Source of the DNA: Isoetes taiwanensis
Lineage: Eukaryota > Streptophyta > Lycopodiopsida > Isoetales > Isoetaceae
Reading direction: 5' to 3'
Assembly: GCA_021234155.1 (NCBI GenBank)
Contig: JAJEKV010000036.1
Coordinates: 9,559,426 to 9,623,425 of the forward strand
Length of the DNA: 64,000 bases
Below are positions 47,460 through 58,672 of the stretch, piece after piece. The notes beneath the pieces are model-generated. The model had not been told where the DNA came from. It did no database searches and saw only the letters and a list, made by a program, of their open reading frames with translations. The number at the start of each line of letters is the position of its first letter. The first letter of the stretch is position 1. The translations under genes were made by a program, and so were the position numbers.

Positions 47460-48500
47460 AGGGGTGGGGGCTATCATATTCTAGCAGTAGAGGTCAATTA
47501 TATCGGCAATCTCGCCAGAAAAAGCATACCAACTAATCTTGTATTAATATATACATACTAAGCCTTCAATAAAAAAAAAAAAAATGTGTTTATTCAACCA
47601 TGTAATTTGAAGAACTTTTGCAAAACATAGAATTTCGATGGGTTGACACGTGCATGGTATGACATGGCAATGTGGATGACATGTATGGTGACTTGGCCTC
47701 TTTAGAGTGTTGTCATAGGTCAATTTAGGCATTAATGCATATAATTTGCATCTAAGCAAATTTTGACTTTGGGTGCTTAGGAATTTTTGCACTCTCCCTC
47801 TTTTTTGACTTATAGGGAGAGGAAGTTGACCTTTGACCATATGTATGACCAAGTCAAGTGGAATTTTTGTGCTTGAATGATATGGTGATGGCTTGGCAAG
47901 TGTGTGGAATGTGAATGACATGTAAAGGGAAAGTTTTGACTAGAAAAAATCTTCAAGGCCAAATTTGACACGGGAGATGAAATGTAGGCATGGAACTTGA
48001 GATCTCATAAGCATTTCTTCATGGCAAAGGGTATGGAGGATGTAGGATGGGAATCAAAGGGTGTAATTATGCCAAGAACTCAAATGATAGCATCACATAC
48101 CAGGAACTCTTCAAGGGGTCTTCAAATCTTCAAACTTTGCTTGATTCTCCTTCATGTCTTGCTTGTGTGACCTAAGTCAAATGTCCTCACCTCGCTCTTC
48201 AAGACTTCAAAGTGTGCAAATATGAATTCTCCTTGTGTCTCTAAGTTCGAATTAAAGTGTGAGCATAAGAATGTGAAATGTGCCTTGCTCTTCCATGCTG
48301 CCATAGCATGGCAGCAGCACAGGTGCTACTCTATGGCTCATCTCGTATCCAAGCATGAGAAGAACTGTTGGCTCCATGGCCAACCCATTCTCGCCTATCG
48401 AGACGAGAAAGAAAACAAAAACTTGTTTAATTATTTTAATTTAGTAATTTTAGTTGTTTAATTTATAATATTTATTTGTAATTATTATATTTATCATTAT
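47460..48500. other. Intergenic, no gene recognised
   Basis: Includes a G-rich stretch at 47450-47470 and an A run near 47570. No coding or structured element supported. Confidence 0.45.
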
Positions 48501-48529
48501 TTAAAATTATTATTAGTTTCAATGGGCAT

Positions 48530-48850
48530 CGTCCCATCTCCCCTTTGCCCCTCCTCCTCTTCCCCATGGCTTGTCCCACCCCTCTCCCTTTCCCGCTCCT
48601 CCTCCGTGGACGTTAAAAGTTTCTTCCTTCCTTCCTTCCTTTGCCCTCCCCCTCCTCCTCTTCTCGATGGCTTTCCCCTTCCCTCTCCCCTACCTCTCTC
48701 CCCTCCCCGGCCTCTCCTACCTCTCCCCTGCCTCTTCCTCTCCCCCTTGCCCGTCCCGTGCTCCTTTGCCCCCTCCCTCCATCCCTCCCTCCCTTCCATC
48801 TCCCCTTCCTTCCTACCATTCTTTCTCCACCATCCCCCCTTCTTTTCTCG
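48530..48850. repeat. 320-bp polypyrimidine tract
   Basis: The plus strand is almost entirely C and T, with CCTT and CCCTCC words. The long overlapping frames on both strands are low-complexity and not genes. Such tracts can adopt triplex structure. Confidence 0.9.
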
Positions 48851-48989
48851 GATTGTTGTTTGTAAATGTTATTGTTGTTTTATTAAGAAAAAATTCTATT
48901 CAAGCATTCAATTCAAAAAAAAAATTGTATGAGTTCCATTTTCACCATGAGACCTAAACGTCAGGATCTGACCCACTTTAATTAAATGT

Positions 48990-49470
48990 GATTTTTATAG
49001 TTTATGGATTTCCCCAAGAGATTCCCTTAGGTTCCTTTAGACTCCCTCGGGTTTCCTTAGATTCTCCAAGATAATATGTAAATTCCTCTAGATTCTTCAA
49101 AATATTATGTAAGTTCCCTTAGATTTTATGAGATTTCTTTAGATTCCCTTATATTCTATTAGATTTTATGATATTCGCTTAGATTCTATGAAGATTCTCT
49201 TATTACTATAAAAATTCTCTTAGATTCCCTTAGGTACTATGATGATTCCCCTAGATTCTCCAAGATATTATGTAGATTCTCTTATATTCTTTTAAATTTT
49301 ATGAGATTTTCTTAGATTCCCTTATATTCTCTTAGATTTTGTGAGATTCCCTTACATTCTATGAAAATTTTCTTAGATAGTATGTATATTCCCCATAGAT
49401 TCTTCAAGATTACCTGAGATTACCTTAGATTCCCTTTGATTTCATGAGATTCCCTAAGATTCCCCAAGGT
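48990..49470. repeat. Degenerate minisatellite, AGATTCCCTTA-type
   Basis: About 30 copies of an 11-16-bp word around TTAGATTCCCTTA and TTAGATTCTATGA with variable spacing. A related stretch recurs at 50505-50540. Confidence 0.8.
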
Positions 49471-49929
49471 TTTTTGAGGTTACTTCAATTCTAAAAAGAG
49501 CTTACTCACACCTACTACTATTTCCAAAGTATTGTCTATTCTGAAAACTGTCTATTCTTGGACTGAGCTTATAAAGTTTCAACTTTCTATTTTTAGACTG
49601 AGGTGCCTACCCATTTGCATTTAGAGCATTCCAAAACCTTTATTTTGGTTGTTTGTAAAATTTCAAAAGCTTTCTATTTTTGGATTGAGCTATTTGCTCG
49701 TGGGCATCTGAGTATGTAGAACATTCTTCTTGCAATTTTTCAGAAAAACTTTCAATTTTTAAACTGAGGTGCTTATCCATTAGCATCTAGAATATTCTAG
49801 AACTTTTTAAAACTATCTCGAACATCTTATTTTGAGTTTTTGCAAGTTTCAATAAAAATTTCTATTTTTAAACTAATTTACTATTCTTGGCAATTTTTAT
49901 TTTAGATTGAGGTGTGTATCTATGCTTGT

Positions 49930-50345
49930 TGACTAGTCAAAGCTCATTCTCGAACTATCTAGAACTATCTAGAAGTTTCTAAAATAGTCTAGGACACTCT
50001 AGAACTATCTAAAACGTTTTAGAATGTTCTAAAGCAACTTTCTAGAGCATTCTAGAACAATCTTTAAATTTTCTAGAACATTCTATAATTATTTAGAACA
50101 TCCTAGAACTTCCTAGAAAAATTTTCTAGAACATTCTATAATTATTTAGAACATCCTAGAACTTTCTAGAGCATTCTATAACTTTCTAGCCAAGAACCAG
50201 AATGCCCATACTCATGTGGATAGCCTCCTTATATACTGGTAACATAGGCTCTTTTTTACGTCTATGCATGTGGGATATTTGTGCATGCCCTAAATTCTAG
50301 AACAATCTTGAACATTCTAGAAACATTAGGGTTTGGGGTACCCTT
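49930..50345. repeat. TTCTAGAACA repeat forming heat-shock-element-like arrays
   Basis: Copies of TTCTAGAACA alternate GAA and TTC every five bases, which is the heat-shock element grammar. The best runs are 50047-50070 and 50288-50322. Another is at 50766-50790. Confidence 0.7.
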
Positions 50346-50370
50346 AAGTAGGTATGAAACATTAATGAAA

Positions 50371-50440
50371 TAATGCATGGTCTAGTGGTTAGCATTGGAG
50401 GCTTGGGGGGCAATTACCAGGGTTCAAATCCTTCATACAA
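50371..50440 (+). other. tRNA-like pol III promoter, SINE head candidate
   Basis: A-box TGGTCTAGTGG (50378-50388) and B-box GGTTCAAATCC (50421-50431, one mismatch to consensus) are 32 bp apart, as in tRNA genes. The sequence does not fold into a convincing full tRNA, so a tRNA-derived SINE or tRNA relic is likelier. No tail was seen. Confidence 0.55.
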
Positions 50441-50886
50441 CATAACAATTGTTAAAAGCCTCTTAAGGCCCGAGCATGCAACATGAACCATAGGATCTTG
50501 AGCGCGATCTCGAAGATTCCCTGAGATTCTCAAAGGTTTTATGACTTACGCCTACTGCCATTTTCAAAGCATTGCCTATTCTGGACTGAGCTTGCGAAGT
50601 TTCAAACCTTTCTATTTTTAGACACTAGGTGCCTACGCATTAGCACTCATTGGACTGAGCTGCTTGCTCATGAGCATCTGAGTATCGTATTTTGAGTTCT
50701 GCAATTTTTGGAAAAAAAAACTTTCTATTTTTAAATTGAGGTGCTTATCCATGAGCATCTAGGACATTCTAGAACATTCTAGAACTACCTAGAACATTCT
50801 ACTTTGAGTTTTTTCAAGTTTCAATAAAACTTTCTATTTTTAAACTAATGTGCTATTCTTGGCAACTTCTATTTTAGATTGAGGTG

Positions 50887-51340
50887 TGTTAGTAACTCAA
50901 GAACAAGAGCTAACAACAAGAACCAAAGCAAATCTCAAGGTATATGGGAAAGGCTAAGCCTCACTCTACTGGCATTATACATCACCAACATAATTCATAC
51001 CATCATAATTATTTTGTAACAATTCATAAGCTTGATTTGAGATTAGAGAAATTGAGATAACACATGCGAGGATCACCTATCATATTCAAAATACCATACT
51101 TCAACATAATAATATTCAACTGATCAAGAAAGATATTACAACTTCAAGAACTTTGCCCAGATGTTACCTTCCAAAATTGGGCTTCCCTTCTACACGAATT
51201 TTGACTCTCTTATACAAAACTCCACTTAATCCTAGCCACTAGATCTAGGCAAATCTCAACCTAAAATCTAAGTACTATAAGTTCACTAGATTTTTCCAAC
51301 TCCTGATCAAATCTAGGCCATCCATACTCCTTTGCAACTA
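50887..51340. repeat. 454-bp direct repeat, copy 1
   Basis: Begins TGTTAGTAACTCAAGAACAA and matches 52569-53032 with about 10 percent differences and small indels. The TG start is LTR-like, but no primer site or CA end was found. Confidence 0.8.
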
Positions 51341-52568
51341 CCATACTCTACAAAAGCATCCATAGAAATCTTCCAAGGGAAAAAAAATACTAAAAACTTC
51401 TAACCTCATTTTCTCTTCATCAACCATAGGGTGGCAAGTCCCATCCAGGTCAATGGCACCCTCGCTCTGTTGCCTTAGTATGACGCTCTATCCCCTCTCC
51501 ACAACTTCTCTCAAGTAACTTACATTCGTCATGTAGTGCCACTGCCTTCTCTAGGTCAGTCACATCCATCATGCCATCCATAATCACTTAAATAAAAACT
51601 AAAACTTGTGCAACTTTTATCAATGCCTTCAAATAATGGAGGAATTCAACCATTAGCCTTCATTAGATTGCAAAAGCAAAATACCGACTGTTGTGTCTTG
51701 ATCTTCAATTATTGGACTTCAAACAACTTGTTGGAAAGTAATGTTTGTGGGTCTTCTCTACTTGGTCGAAATAAACAAGGTGCTGCGCACGGAAGGTTGC
51801 CCTTCCAGTTTCTTGAGGGTGAAGTGGCCTAAATCAAACTGTGAAGTCATGCTTTCACAATCTATATTGAAATTAAAGTAGACCCCTACCATATTCTTAC
51901 AATCAGTTTGTAGGTTCCTACATTCATGTACAAGCCCCTCCACAAGTGCCTCTCGATTGAATTGTGTATTCAACTGGGTAGCTTAATGTTGTAGAAATGT
52001 CTGTACATGTTTTATGTCTTGCAGACACAATCACAGCACTTGCTAGTACTCACAATATTTTAAGCTATAGATGTTCATGTATAACACTGTTGAACGAGTC
52101 ACAACATACAATAAACAATCGCGATGTTCCACTTGAAAGACATTGAGAGAATATATTGTTATTCTGATCTTATTTCGATCATTTTCTATCTGTGTTGTGA
52201 AATCCAGGTGCCCAAAAAGTGTGTGCCCGGAAACTCATTATGCTTCTACTGCTCTGTAATAAGCTCAAAATTCACAAATTCCTTCTCTAAAATATGACCG
52301 TCTTGTATCTTGTTTTGCTTTGATAGCTTTGATAAACTTCCGATATACACCATTGATACACTACTATTCTTTGAACACATTATTCTCCAGTTGCACTTCA
52401 AATGATATTCCATAGATACAAATTGCATCATATCTTAGTACCACCACCATCTCGATCTTCTAAAGATATAAAAGATTATGCCAGCAAAAATGTTGCTCTC
52501 TCGCAAGGTCCCCTAAAAGATGATAGCTACTCAAGAACAAGAGCTAATGATAATTCCCCCCCAAAACA
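51341..52568. other. Spacer between the direct repeats
   Basis: No recognisable coding region. A 30-bp fragment of the repeat (CTACTCAAGAACAAGAGCTA) recurs at 52527, just before copy 2. Confidence 0.5.
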
Positions 52569-53032
52569 TGTTAGCAACTCAAGAACAAGAGCTAACGATA
52601 AGAACCAAAGCAAATCTCAAGATATATGAGATAGGTTAAGCCTCACTCTACTGGCATCATATATCACCAACATAATTCATACCAATTCATAAGCTTGATT
52701 TTAGATTAGAGAAATTGAGATAACACATGAGAGAATCACATAATCATATAACACATGAGAGAATCACATAATCATATTCAAAATATCATACTTCAACATA
52801 ATAATATTCAACTGATCAAGAAAGATACTCACAACTTCAAGAACTTTGCATAGATGTCATCTTCCAAAATTGGGCCTCCCTTCTACACGAGTTTTGGCTC
52901 TCTTATACAAAACTCCACTTAATCCTAGCCACTAGATCTAGGAAAATCTCAACCTTAGATCTTAAATCTAAGTTCATAAAATTTTGCCAACTCAAGATCA
53001 AATCTAGGCCATCCAAACTCCTTTGCAACTAT
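52569..53032. repeat. 464-bp direct repeat, copy 2
   Basis: Begins TGTTAGCAACTCAAGAACAA. It contains an internal duplication near 52735 (ACACATGAGAGAATCACATA twice) not in copy 1. Confidence 0.8.
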
Positions 53033-53503
53033 CCCACTCCTCCATTCACAACACATCATCAACTTATCAACCATTGGAAATATTTTCATAAGGACTTTAA
53101 TACTCCTTCAAGTCTATAGGTCCCACTTCAATACAAGATAAATATCCCTCCTCATGCTTCTCCACAATATTTGCACATTTCTTACATTTTCTCCAAATTA
53201 CACCCATATAATTCTTCATTTATCCATATTTCACAGATTTACGCACATTATACAAAAATAGTCACATTAGGGCGGATTTGGGGTCTGAAAATGGCCCTTA
53301 TCTTGGGCTAAAGATTTCCACGTCAGATTCGCCAGGACCAATCAGGTTTGCGCCTTTTTTACGAAAGTCAGTATTACTTGGCAGGTAGAAGGATGAGCAG
53401 GCTTACTTGGCATCCACATGGCGTATTTTCATAGGGGATGCCTGCGCTTTTATTGCAACCATTTTAATGGCCCGTATTTTTTGGGAGTCGCCACCCCAAA
53501 ATA

Positions 53504-53944
53504 ATGGTGACTTTGACCGCCCCGCTTGTCGCCACCAACTCCCTTTGTCAAATTTTGGTGCCAAACTTCAGATCACACTCCCGGCCTCTACGTGCATCCT
53601 CTCCGCCTTCACTCCTCATCTGCAATCCATGTCTCCCCTGTAATTTCGTGTTCTTGCCCCATTTACGTAACTCCCAAGGTCAAGAAGTGGGAGGTTTTGT
53701 CTCAATAGGTTCAGGGGTGAGTATCTTTTGCCCATCAACGAGGGGCGAGCATAGAGTTGCTTACAAAGGCGATCAGACGTCTGCGACACATTGGATAGGT
53801 AGGATAAAAGAGTTCAAGTTGAATTCTAGCGGTAGGAAAGTGGAAAGTATAACAATACGACATGCATATACCCCTTCCGATATGGCCAAAGAGCTAATCT
53901 CCACCAAAAAAAAATTTTCCCAAAATTGCCCGCAAAAATGGTAA
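53504..53944 (+). CDS. Small protein with possible BAH-like C-terminal half
   Basis: First gene of the palindrome island. The N-terminal third (MVTLTAPLVATNSLCQILVP) may not be translated. The C-terminal part reads VSIGSGVSIFCPSTRGEHRV, ATHWIGRIKEF, ITIRHAYTPSDMAKEL. The order 'G..V.......WIGRI.E......V.V...Y.PSD' resembles bromo-adjacent-homology domains of chromatin proteins, but the aromatic cage was not checked. The stop lies 13 bp before palindrome P1. It could equally be an unrelated small protein. Confidence 0.4.
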   Translation: MVTLTAPLVATNSLCQILVPNFRSHSRPLRASSPPSLLICNPCLPCNFVFLPHLRNSQGQEVGGFVSIGSGVSIFCPSTRGEHRVAYKGDQTSATHWIGRIKEFKLNSSGRKVESITIRHAYTPSDMAKELISTKKKFSQNCPQKW

Positions 53945-53956
53945 CCACCTTAAACG

Positions 53957-54025
53957 GATCACACGACGCGAAGCTAGTCAGCCGACTACTTAACTGCGTA
54001 GAGATAGTTTTGGCGTCGTGTGATC
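53957..54025. repeat. Palindrome P1
   Basis: Arms GATCACACGACGCGAA and GGCGTCGTGTGATC around an unrelated loop of about 39 bp. Confidence 0.9.
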
Positions 54026-54416
54026 TTCTTATCTTTTCATTTCTTTCGTTGACACGTGTTTACAAACAAATTTATTGTGCGGGTTTATGTTTATCGGGCG
54101 TCGTGGATGTCATTCCTACCGAAAGTATTAGTAGTGTACTTGTCGTGTATCACATAGACATCGGAATTGTCCTTTTCCAAGGTATGGATGCCGTGACCTT
54201 GCGGGGTATAGGCATCCGGTTTTACTGGACATGATTATAACGTAAAGGTCGGAAACCGAGCTTGAGGCCTGGTTGAATTGCCCCTTTAAGTGAACTTTGT
54301 AAGCCACGGACTAATGAGAACAATGTAATTGCAATGAAGAAATGCATGGCTGACGAGGTGCAAGCGGAATGTCCGAAAACGAGGCGTGAGGATGAGTTTC
54401 AAAATCTTCACACCGC

Positions 54417-54930
54417 TTGAGGTATTTGCTAACATATTCCAAATGGCGCAGAAGTTCAAAAGCTCAGGAGACATATAATGCTTTTCCCCCCGCCGATTTT
54501 GTGGATGGCTTATTTTTGGTTCCGACACAGGATGTTCGATTCCACGAATCATCCGGTCAACTAACAGAGGTCCGCGTAGTTAAGTCCTCCTTTAAGTTCG
54601 ATACTTTCTTCCAAAACAATATTTATAATTAATTGTCAACTAGAACGAAGGAAACAAAAAAAGAGAGGCTGCACAACTTTTTGGGAGCCGCTTTGAGGAC
54701 CATAATAGACACTCCGTCGGTGGATATTCGAGTATGGAGAGGGGAGGAAGTCATTTATACGGCCACCATGGAAGCGAATGGCCATTATCGAGCTAAGAGT
54801 GCTAATGGAGACAGAGGAAATTGTTTACGACTTCCATTATTTTATTGATGGCATTAGGGTTGGTTACGTGCAAGAGGGAAATGTAAAGTTTAGTGAGTTC
54901 GCGATCAACAAGAAATTGTCTATCGGCTAG
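54417..54930 (+). pseudogene. Unknown small gene, frameshifted
   Basis: Coding-like pieces run in three frames: ADFVDGLFLVPTQDVRFHES, then LHNFLGAALRTIIDTPSVDI with VWRGEEVIYTATMEANG, then EEIVYDFHYFIDGIRVGYVQ up to KKLSIG and TAG 54928-54930. Together they would give about 165 residues. No family recognised. There is no palindrome between this gene and the H3-like gene; a short duplication (TTTTTAGGGTTCCG) lies in the gap. Confidence 0.45.
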
Positions 54931-55137
54931 CTTTGAATCTCGGTTTTTATTTGTGTTTTTGTCCGATGTTTTTTAGGGTTCCGTATTTTGTCCGATATTT
55001 TTTAGGGTTCCGCATACAATTATTTAAAAACGTTACCATCATATTTTACTTTAACTTCTGTTTTTACTATTTATCTCCCCGCCAGCTTGTCTATTTTTGT
55101 CGGTGTTCGTAGTATAAAGCGCCATCCGTGAGAAGCC

Positions 55138-55969
55138 ATGGCAAGAACTAAGCAAACCGCAAGGATCCATCCGTGGTGTAAGGCCGTGATTACATTAGTC
55201 CGCTTCTTCATCCGACTCAAGTCTCGATAGAGATTCTCCTCCTCCGACCATGCCTAACCGTAAGACCCGAAAAGAAAATCCGCATGACAGATCAGCGGGA
55301 GAAGCAGCTCGGAGTAAGTAGGGAGGTGCACTCGGTTCGAGACAGAGGATGAAAATGTGAGAGACCGGGCGAGCGGTAATATGATGCCGGATTAATTATT
55401 GGGCAGCCGCCTCTTCATGCTCTTTTCCTCCCTCCCTGCCCTCCCGTGGGAGGTGCCGGACCTTCAAATCGTGAGGAGGAGGCCCAACGCCGTAAAGGGA
55501 AGGCTACCAGGAATGAGGAGATCACCCAAGAGTCGGCCGAGGAACAACCTGCAGATGTTTGGGAGGAGGCGGCCTGAAGAGTCGGCGAAAGCAAACGTGC
55601 TCCAAATGCCGGGTGGGTGAGGGTAGAGGCCTGCGGAAGACGGCCTGGTATTAAAAGCCACGAGATTAAGAAGCATCGAAAGAGCACCGAGATGGTCATT
55701 CCGCGTCTCCCATTTGCCGTGCCTCGTGAGAGATTCTCGCAAGAGTGTGGTGCGATACATCATACCGATTCTGAGAATTCAAGCAACCGCCTTAAAATGC
55801 TCTTCAAATGGCTTCTAAGCAGCTTGGTGTCTGGCCTGTTCGAGGACTCGCGGCTTTGCGAAGATACATGCCAAGCGGGGTGACCATCCATGCCCAAGGA
55901 CATGCGCCTCGTCTTACGATAAGGGATCCCGAAAATACTATGGTCAAAATTTTATGGTCTGAATACAAC
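55138..55969 (+). pseudogene. Divergent histone H3-like gene, frameshifted
   Basis: It opens with MARTKQTAR, the exact N-terminus of histone H3. After a long divergent stretch the core resumes at about 55646: KKHRKSTEMVIPRLPFA matches H3 'RKYQKSTELLIRKLPF', then GLFEDSRLC matches 'GLFEDTNLC', followed in other frames by IHAKR and MPKDMRLVLR, matching 'IHAKRVTIMPKDIQLARR'. Histone H3 packages DNA into nucleosomes. Here the tail-to-core gap is about 130 codons longer than normal and the frame shifts several times. The gene may be a viral or otherwise divergent H3, or a damaged host variant. It lies between P1 and P2, and P2 follows its 3' end by about 160 bp. Confidence 0.7.
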
Positions 55970-56130
55970 AAGAAGAAAAACCCCCGAAAAAAAGGCGTGA
56001 AGTGCCTTTGTGTTTTTTCATATGTATAATATTTCTTAATGCAATGGCTTTATAAGCTTAATCTCTTAGTCCATTTCTTTCTTAGAAGCCTAGCTTCGCA
56101 CTTTGTTTTTTTTTTAATGTTATATGTGAG

Positions 56131-56197
56131 GATCACACGACGCGCAGCAAGCATTGTGCTTTTTTGTTGCACATAGTAGTCTTCGCGTCGTGTGATC
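56131..56197. repeat. Palindrome P2
   Basis: Arms GATCACACGACGCG and CGCGTCGTGTGATC are a perfect 14-bp inverted match around a 39-bp loop. It abuts a telomere-type repeat. Confidence 0.93.
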
Positions 56198-56200
56198 CAA

Positions 56201-56224
56201 CCCTAACCCTAACCCTAACCCTAA
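56201..56224. repeat. (CCCTAA)4, interstitial telomere-type repeat
   Basis: Four perfect hexamers. The unit is TTAGGG type, not the TTTAGGG usual in most plants. It starts three bases after P2. Confidence 0.95.
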
Positions 56225-56352
56225 AATGTACGGACAAATCTCCCCACAACGGCTGTGTCCCCTTTCATAATCGACAACGGCTACTTGAGTTCAAAAGTGA
56301 CAAATACTTTACCGCTCCTAAACATCTTCTTGTTTTCGTCGTTTGCTTCGCC

Positions 56353-57751
56353 ATGGATTGTTATGTGAAGTTCCTGGAATGGTATGCATCCGCCCCTCAT
56401 GACAACGAGGAAGTTGCGCCGACTGCGATTTATCCGTTCTATTGCAAGGAGTTGGACATCATGGCAAAAAGATGCGAGCTTGATGCTATCGCGAGGTTGC
56501 TTTAGCTTTCACCCGCACCGCTTGGTCTCGGCCAAGACGCCCTTTGCGATGTCCCCTCGCTCGTGGATTCCAAAACCAGCTCTAGAGGAGGCGCTTTCCA
56601 TTTGCAAACGGGGAAGATGTTTTTCAAGAATCTTTGCGAACGGGCTCATCCCCGGCTGCGTCCTTGTGCTTAAGAAGGTATCTTATTTCTCTTTGCCGTT
56701 TGCATTTGCTAGTTATTGCATTCTCGCTTTCGCCAAACCGAAGATACACCGGAAACAATGAAATCTTTAAGCCAAGGGGGGGGTCAGTTATGTGTGATGA
56801 TGCTGACTATGACGTAGAAATGGAGATAGATCTACAAGAAGAAGAGCAAGAATGTAGGAGTTTTAGCTTCGACGACCGGCCTTGGGTGAACCGTAGGGAG
56901 GGAGATGATTCAAGGTGATGAGGATGGGGATGAGGATGAAAAGAAGTTGTCCGACATAACGCCAATTTTAGTGGAAGGCAAAGAATACTTATTGCTAAGT
57001 GATATACCGAGGAACCCGCCTATGTTACTTAATGTGTGCTAGGAAGACGAGCTTATCGGTATCCTTGGCCGAATGGGTAAACTTAGGCCTAGATTTTGAA
57101 GAGGATTTGGACAAAGAGATGTTTGAAATATCTAATTATACCGGCAATGCTATAAAGCTTAAAGAAGCATATATGAGAGGTGGAGTCTCGATTTGCTCAA
57201 GATGAGGCTTAATCTACCAACGGAAGAAGAATTCCAGCGCCTCTCAAAAGTCGCCAACAGATCTGAGTTTTGGCGTGCCCTTGATCCAATCGCAAAGATA
57301 AGCCCGGTAGATGAGGATAAATGTGAAGAAGATAATCTTGAGGGTTCTTATTTGTGGGAAGTAGATGATTTTTCTTGCCGACATGCACGCACGGGACAGG
57401 GAAAGATTGAAGGACTCTACATTGTTAAGATATATCTCAAGATTCGTTAATGGGGAGATAATCGTCTTCAGCCAGAACTTTCAGTCCAAAGGGTGCGAGT
57501 TTGTCTATTACCTCCGTGCATTATGCATGTTCGGGGAACCATTCCCAATTGGCATCAAACACCTAAAGGGTGATAGCAATTCGGTAGGATGTTGTGTTAC
57601 AATATTTTGACGACCAAGCCGGTCTCACATGGCGAGCAATATGTTAAATTTTTTAGTCTGGCGGCTTGACTCACCCAAGGTTGGAAGTCAAATGATAACA
57701 TGGAAGTCATTGCCTTGTTGGATCGGTCTTGTGGGGATTGAAAGAGCATGA
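56353..57751 (+). pseudogene. Unknown acidic protein gene, frameshifted
   Basis: ATG 56353 begins MDCYVKFLEWYASAPHDNEE followed by PTAIYPFYCKELDIMAKRCE. Acidic blocks follow at about 56800-56950 (DDADYDVEMEIDLQEEEQEC; DEDGDEDEKK), then ILVEGKEYLLLSDIPRN, LPTEEEFQRLSKVANRSEFW and RYISRFVNGEIIVFSQNFQS. At least five frame changes. No family recognised. If continuous it would be about 450 residues, the largest product of the island. P3 lies about 120 bp downstream. Confidence 0.45.
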
Positions 57752-57871
57752 AATTGACGATGAAGCTTGAGAAATTGGAAGTTATATGTTTTCCAACTTG
57801 TATCGGTAAAATTATTTATGTACAGATTGTCCTTCCAAATTCCTAATAAAAATTATTTTATTTGTATTTAT

Positions 57872-57936
57872 TCACATCACGCGAAAATACATCGGGCCGA
57901 TTTTTACATCATATCTAGGTTTTCGCGTCGTGTGAT
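57872..57936. repeat. Palindrome P3
   Basis: Right arm TTTCGCGTCGTGTGA is intact. Left arm TCACATCACGCGAAA has two changes. Confidence 0.88.
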
Positions 57937-58008
57937 ATCTATCTCAAGAAATGAAATATTATTGGAAAAAGACAATTAATTTATTTATTCCGCCAGTGTG
58001 ACTCATGT

Positions 58009-58020
58009 TATAAATAGAAG
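58009..58020 (+). promoter_or_regulatory. TATA box TATAAATAGAAG
   Basis: 96 bp upstream of ATG 58105. The same dodecamer lies 110 bp upstream of the paralogue at 59030. Confidence 0.75.
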
Positions 58021-58104
58021 ACCGATGTCCACGCCGACCTCCGATCGCCTTCATTACTTCGCTCATCTTCTACTTCCGGCTTCCGCCTTCCACCTTCTGC
58101 TCCG

Positions 58105-58504
58105 ATGGCATCATCATCTTCCTCTAGCAAGCGACCACGCCAAGATAGCACTCCCGGCCCCGAGGCTGCCGACATCACCCTTGCGGTGGTGATGAAGAGA
58201 TTCAAGGAGATCCATGATGAAAACAACCGCCTCGCCGCCGAAACAATGAGGCGATCGCCAGTTTAGCCTTCACGAGGGAGCTGCTGCGACGAAGGTGACG
58301 TTGAGCTCGTGGAAACATTCGCCATGTACCAAGAGGGCGACGAGCCGAGCCGGCCGGGCGGCGGTTGAAACTGCTCACATGATTTCGCAGAGCCTTAGAA
58401 GATATGGAGAAGAAGCTCCGAAATGCGGAGGATGAGAACGCAAACCTTTACGGCCAAAAAGTGCGGGACATGAAAATCAGCTAGAGGATCATGAAGATCC
58501 CTAG
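58105..58504 (+). pseudogene. MASSSSS coiled-coil protein, copy 1
   Basis: It starts MASSSSSSKRPRQDSTPGPE (KRPR as a possible nuclear signal), then ITLAVVMKRFKEIHDENNRL, a heptad-rich helix. The distal part (ALEDMEKKLRNAEDENANLY) ends with DHEDP before TAG 58502-58504. About 130 residues if the two or three frame breaks near 58260 and 58470 are errors. Function unknown. Coiled coil and basic block suggest a nuclear or chromatin-bound dimer; this is inference. Paralogues lie at 59030 and, more distantly, 60846. Confidence 0.6.
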
Positions 58505-58601
58505 CCGTTGTATCTATCTATTTTTTGCTTCAAAGAAAAGTTTTCTCTTTTTTGCTTCTATCTATCCCGTTGTTCCAATGTATGTTCTGTTTTATTAAAA
58601 T

Positions 58602-58672
58602 ATCACACGACGCCTTGAAATGCCTTGCTTGCAATTAGGTAGCAATCAATGGATTTCGCTGCCGCGGTGATC
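58602..58672. repeat. Palindrome P4
   Basis: Left arm TATCACACGACGCC intact. Right arm degraded (TTCGCTGCCGCGGTGATC). The loop GCAATTAGGTAGCAATCAAT is shared with P6. Confidence 0.82.

Noticed and set aside
47640-47960. Inverted relative of 27600-27780
   Set aside because: Only one 20-odd-base match (TTTTTTCTAGTCAAAACTTT) and shared GATG-rich composition; too little for a repeat family.
48497-48957. Five overlapping frames in the pyrimidine tract
   Set aside because: Ser/Pro/Leu and Gly/Arg/Glu low complexity from skewed composition.
50887-53032. Confident LTR retrotransposon call for the direct repeats
   Set aside because: No primer-binding site, polypurine tract, CA terminus or coding region could be shown.
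56201-56224. True chromosome end
   Set aside because: Only four hexamers with coding-like sequence on both sides. Interstitial.
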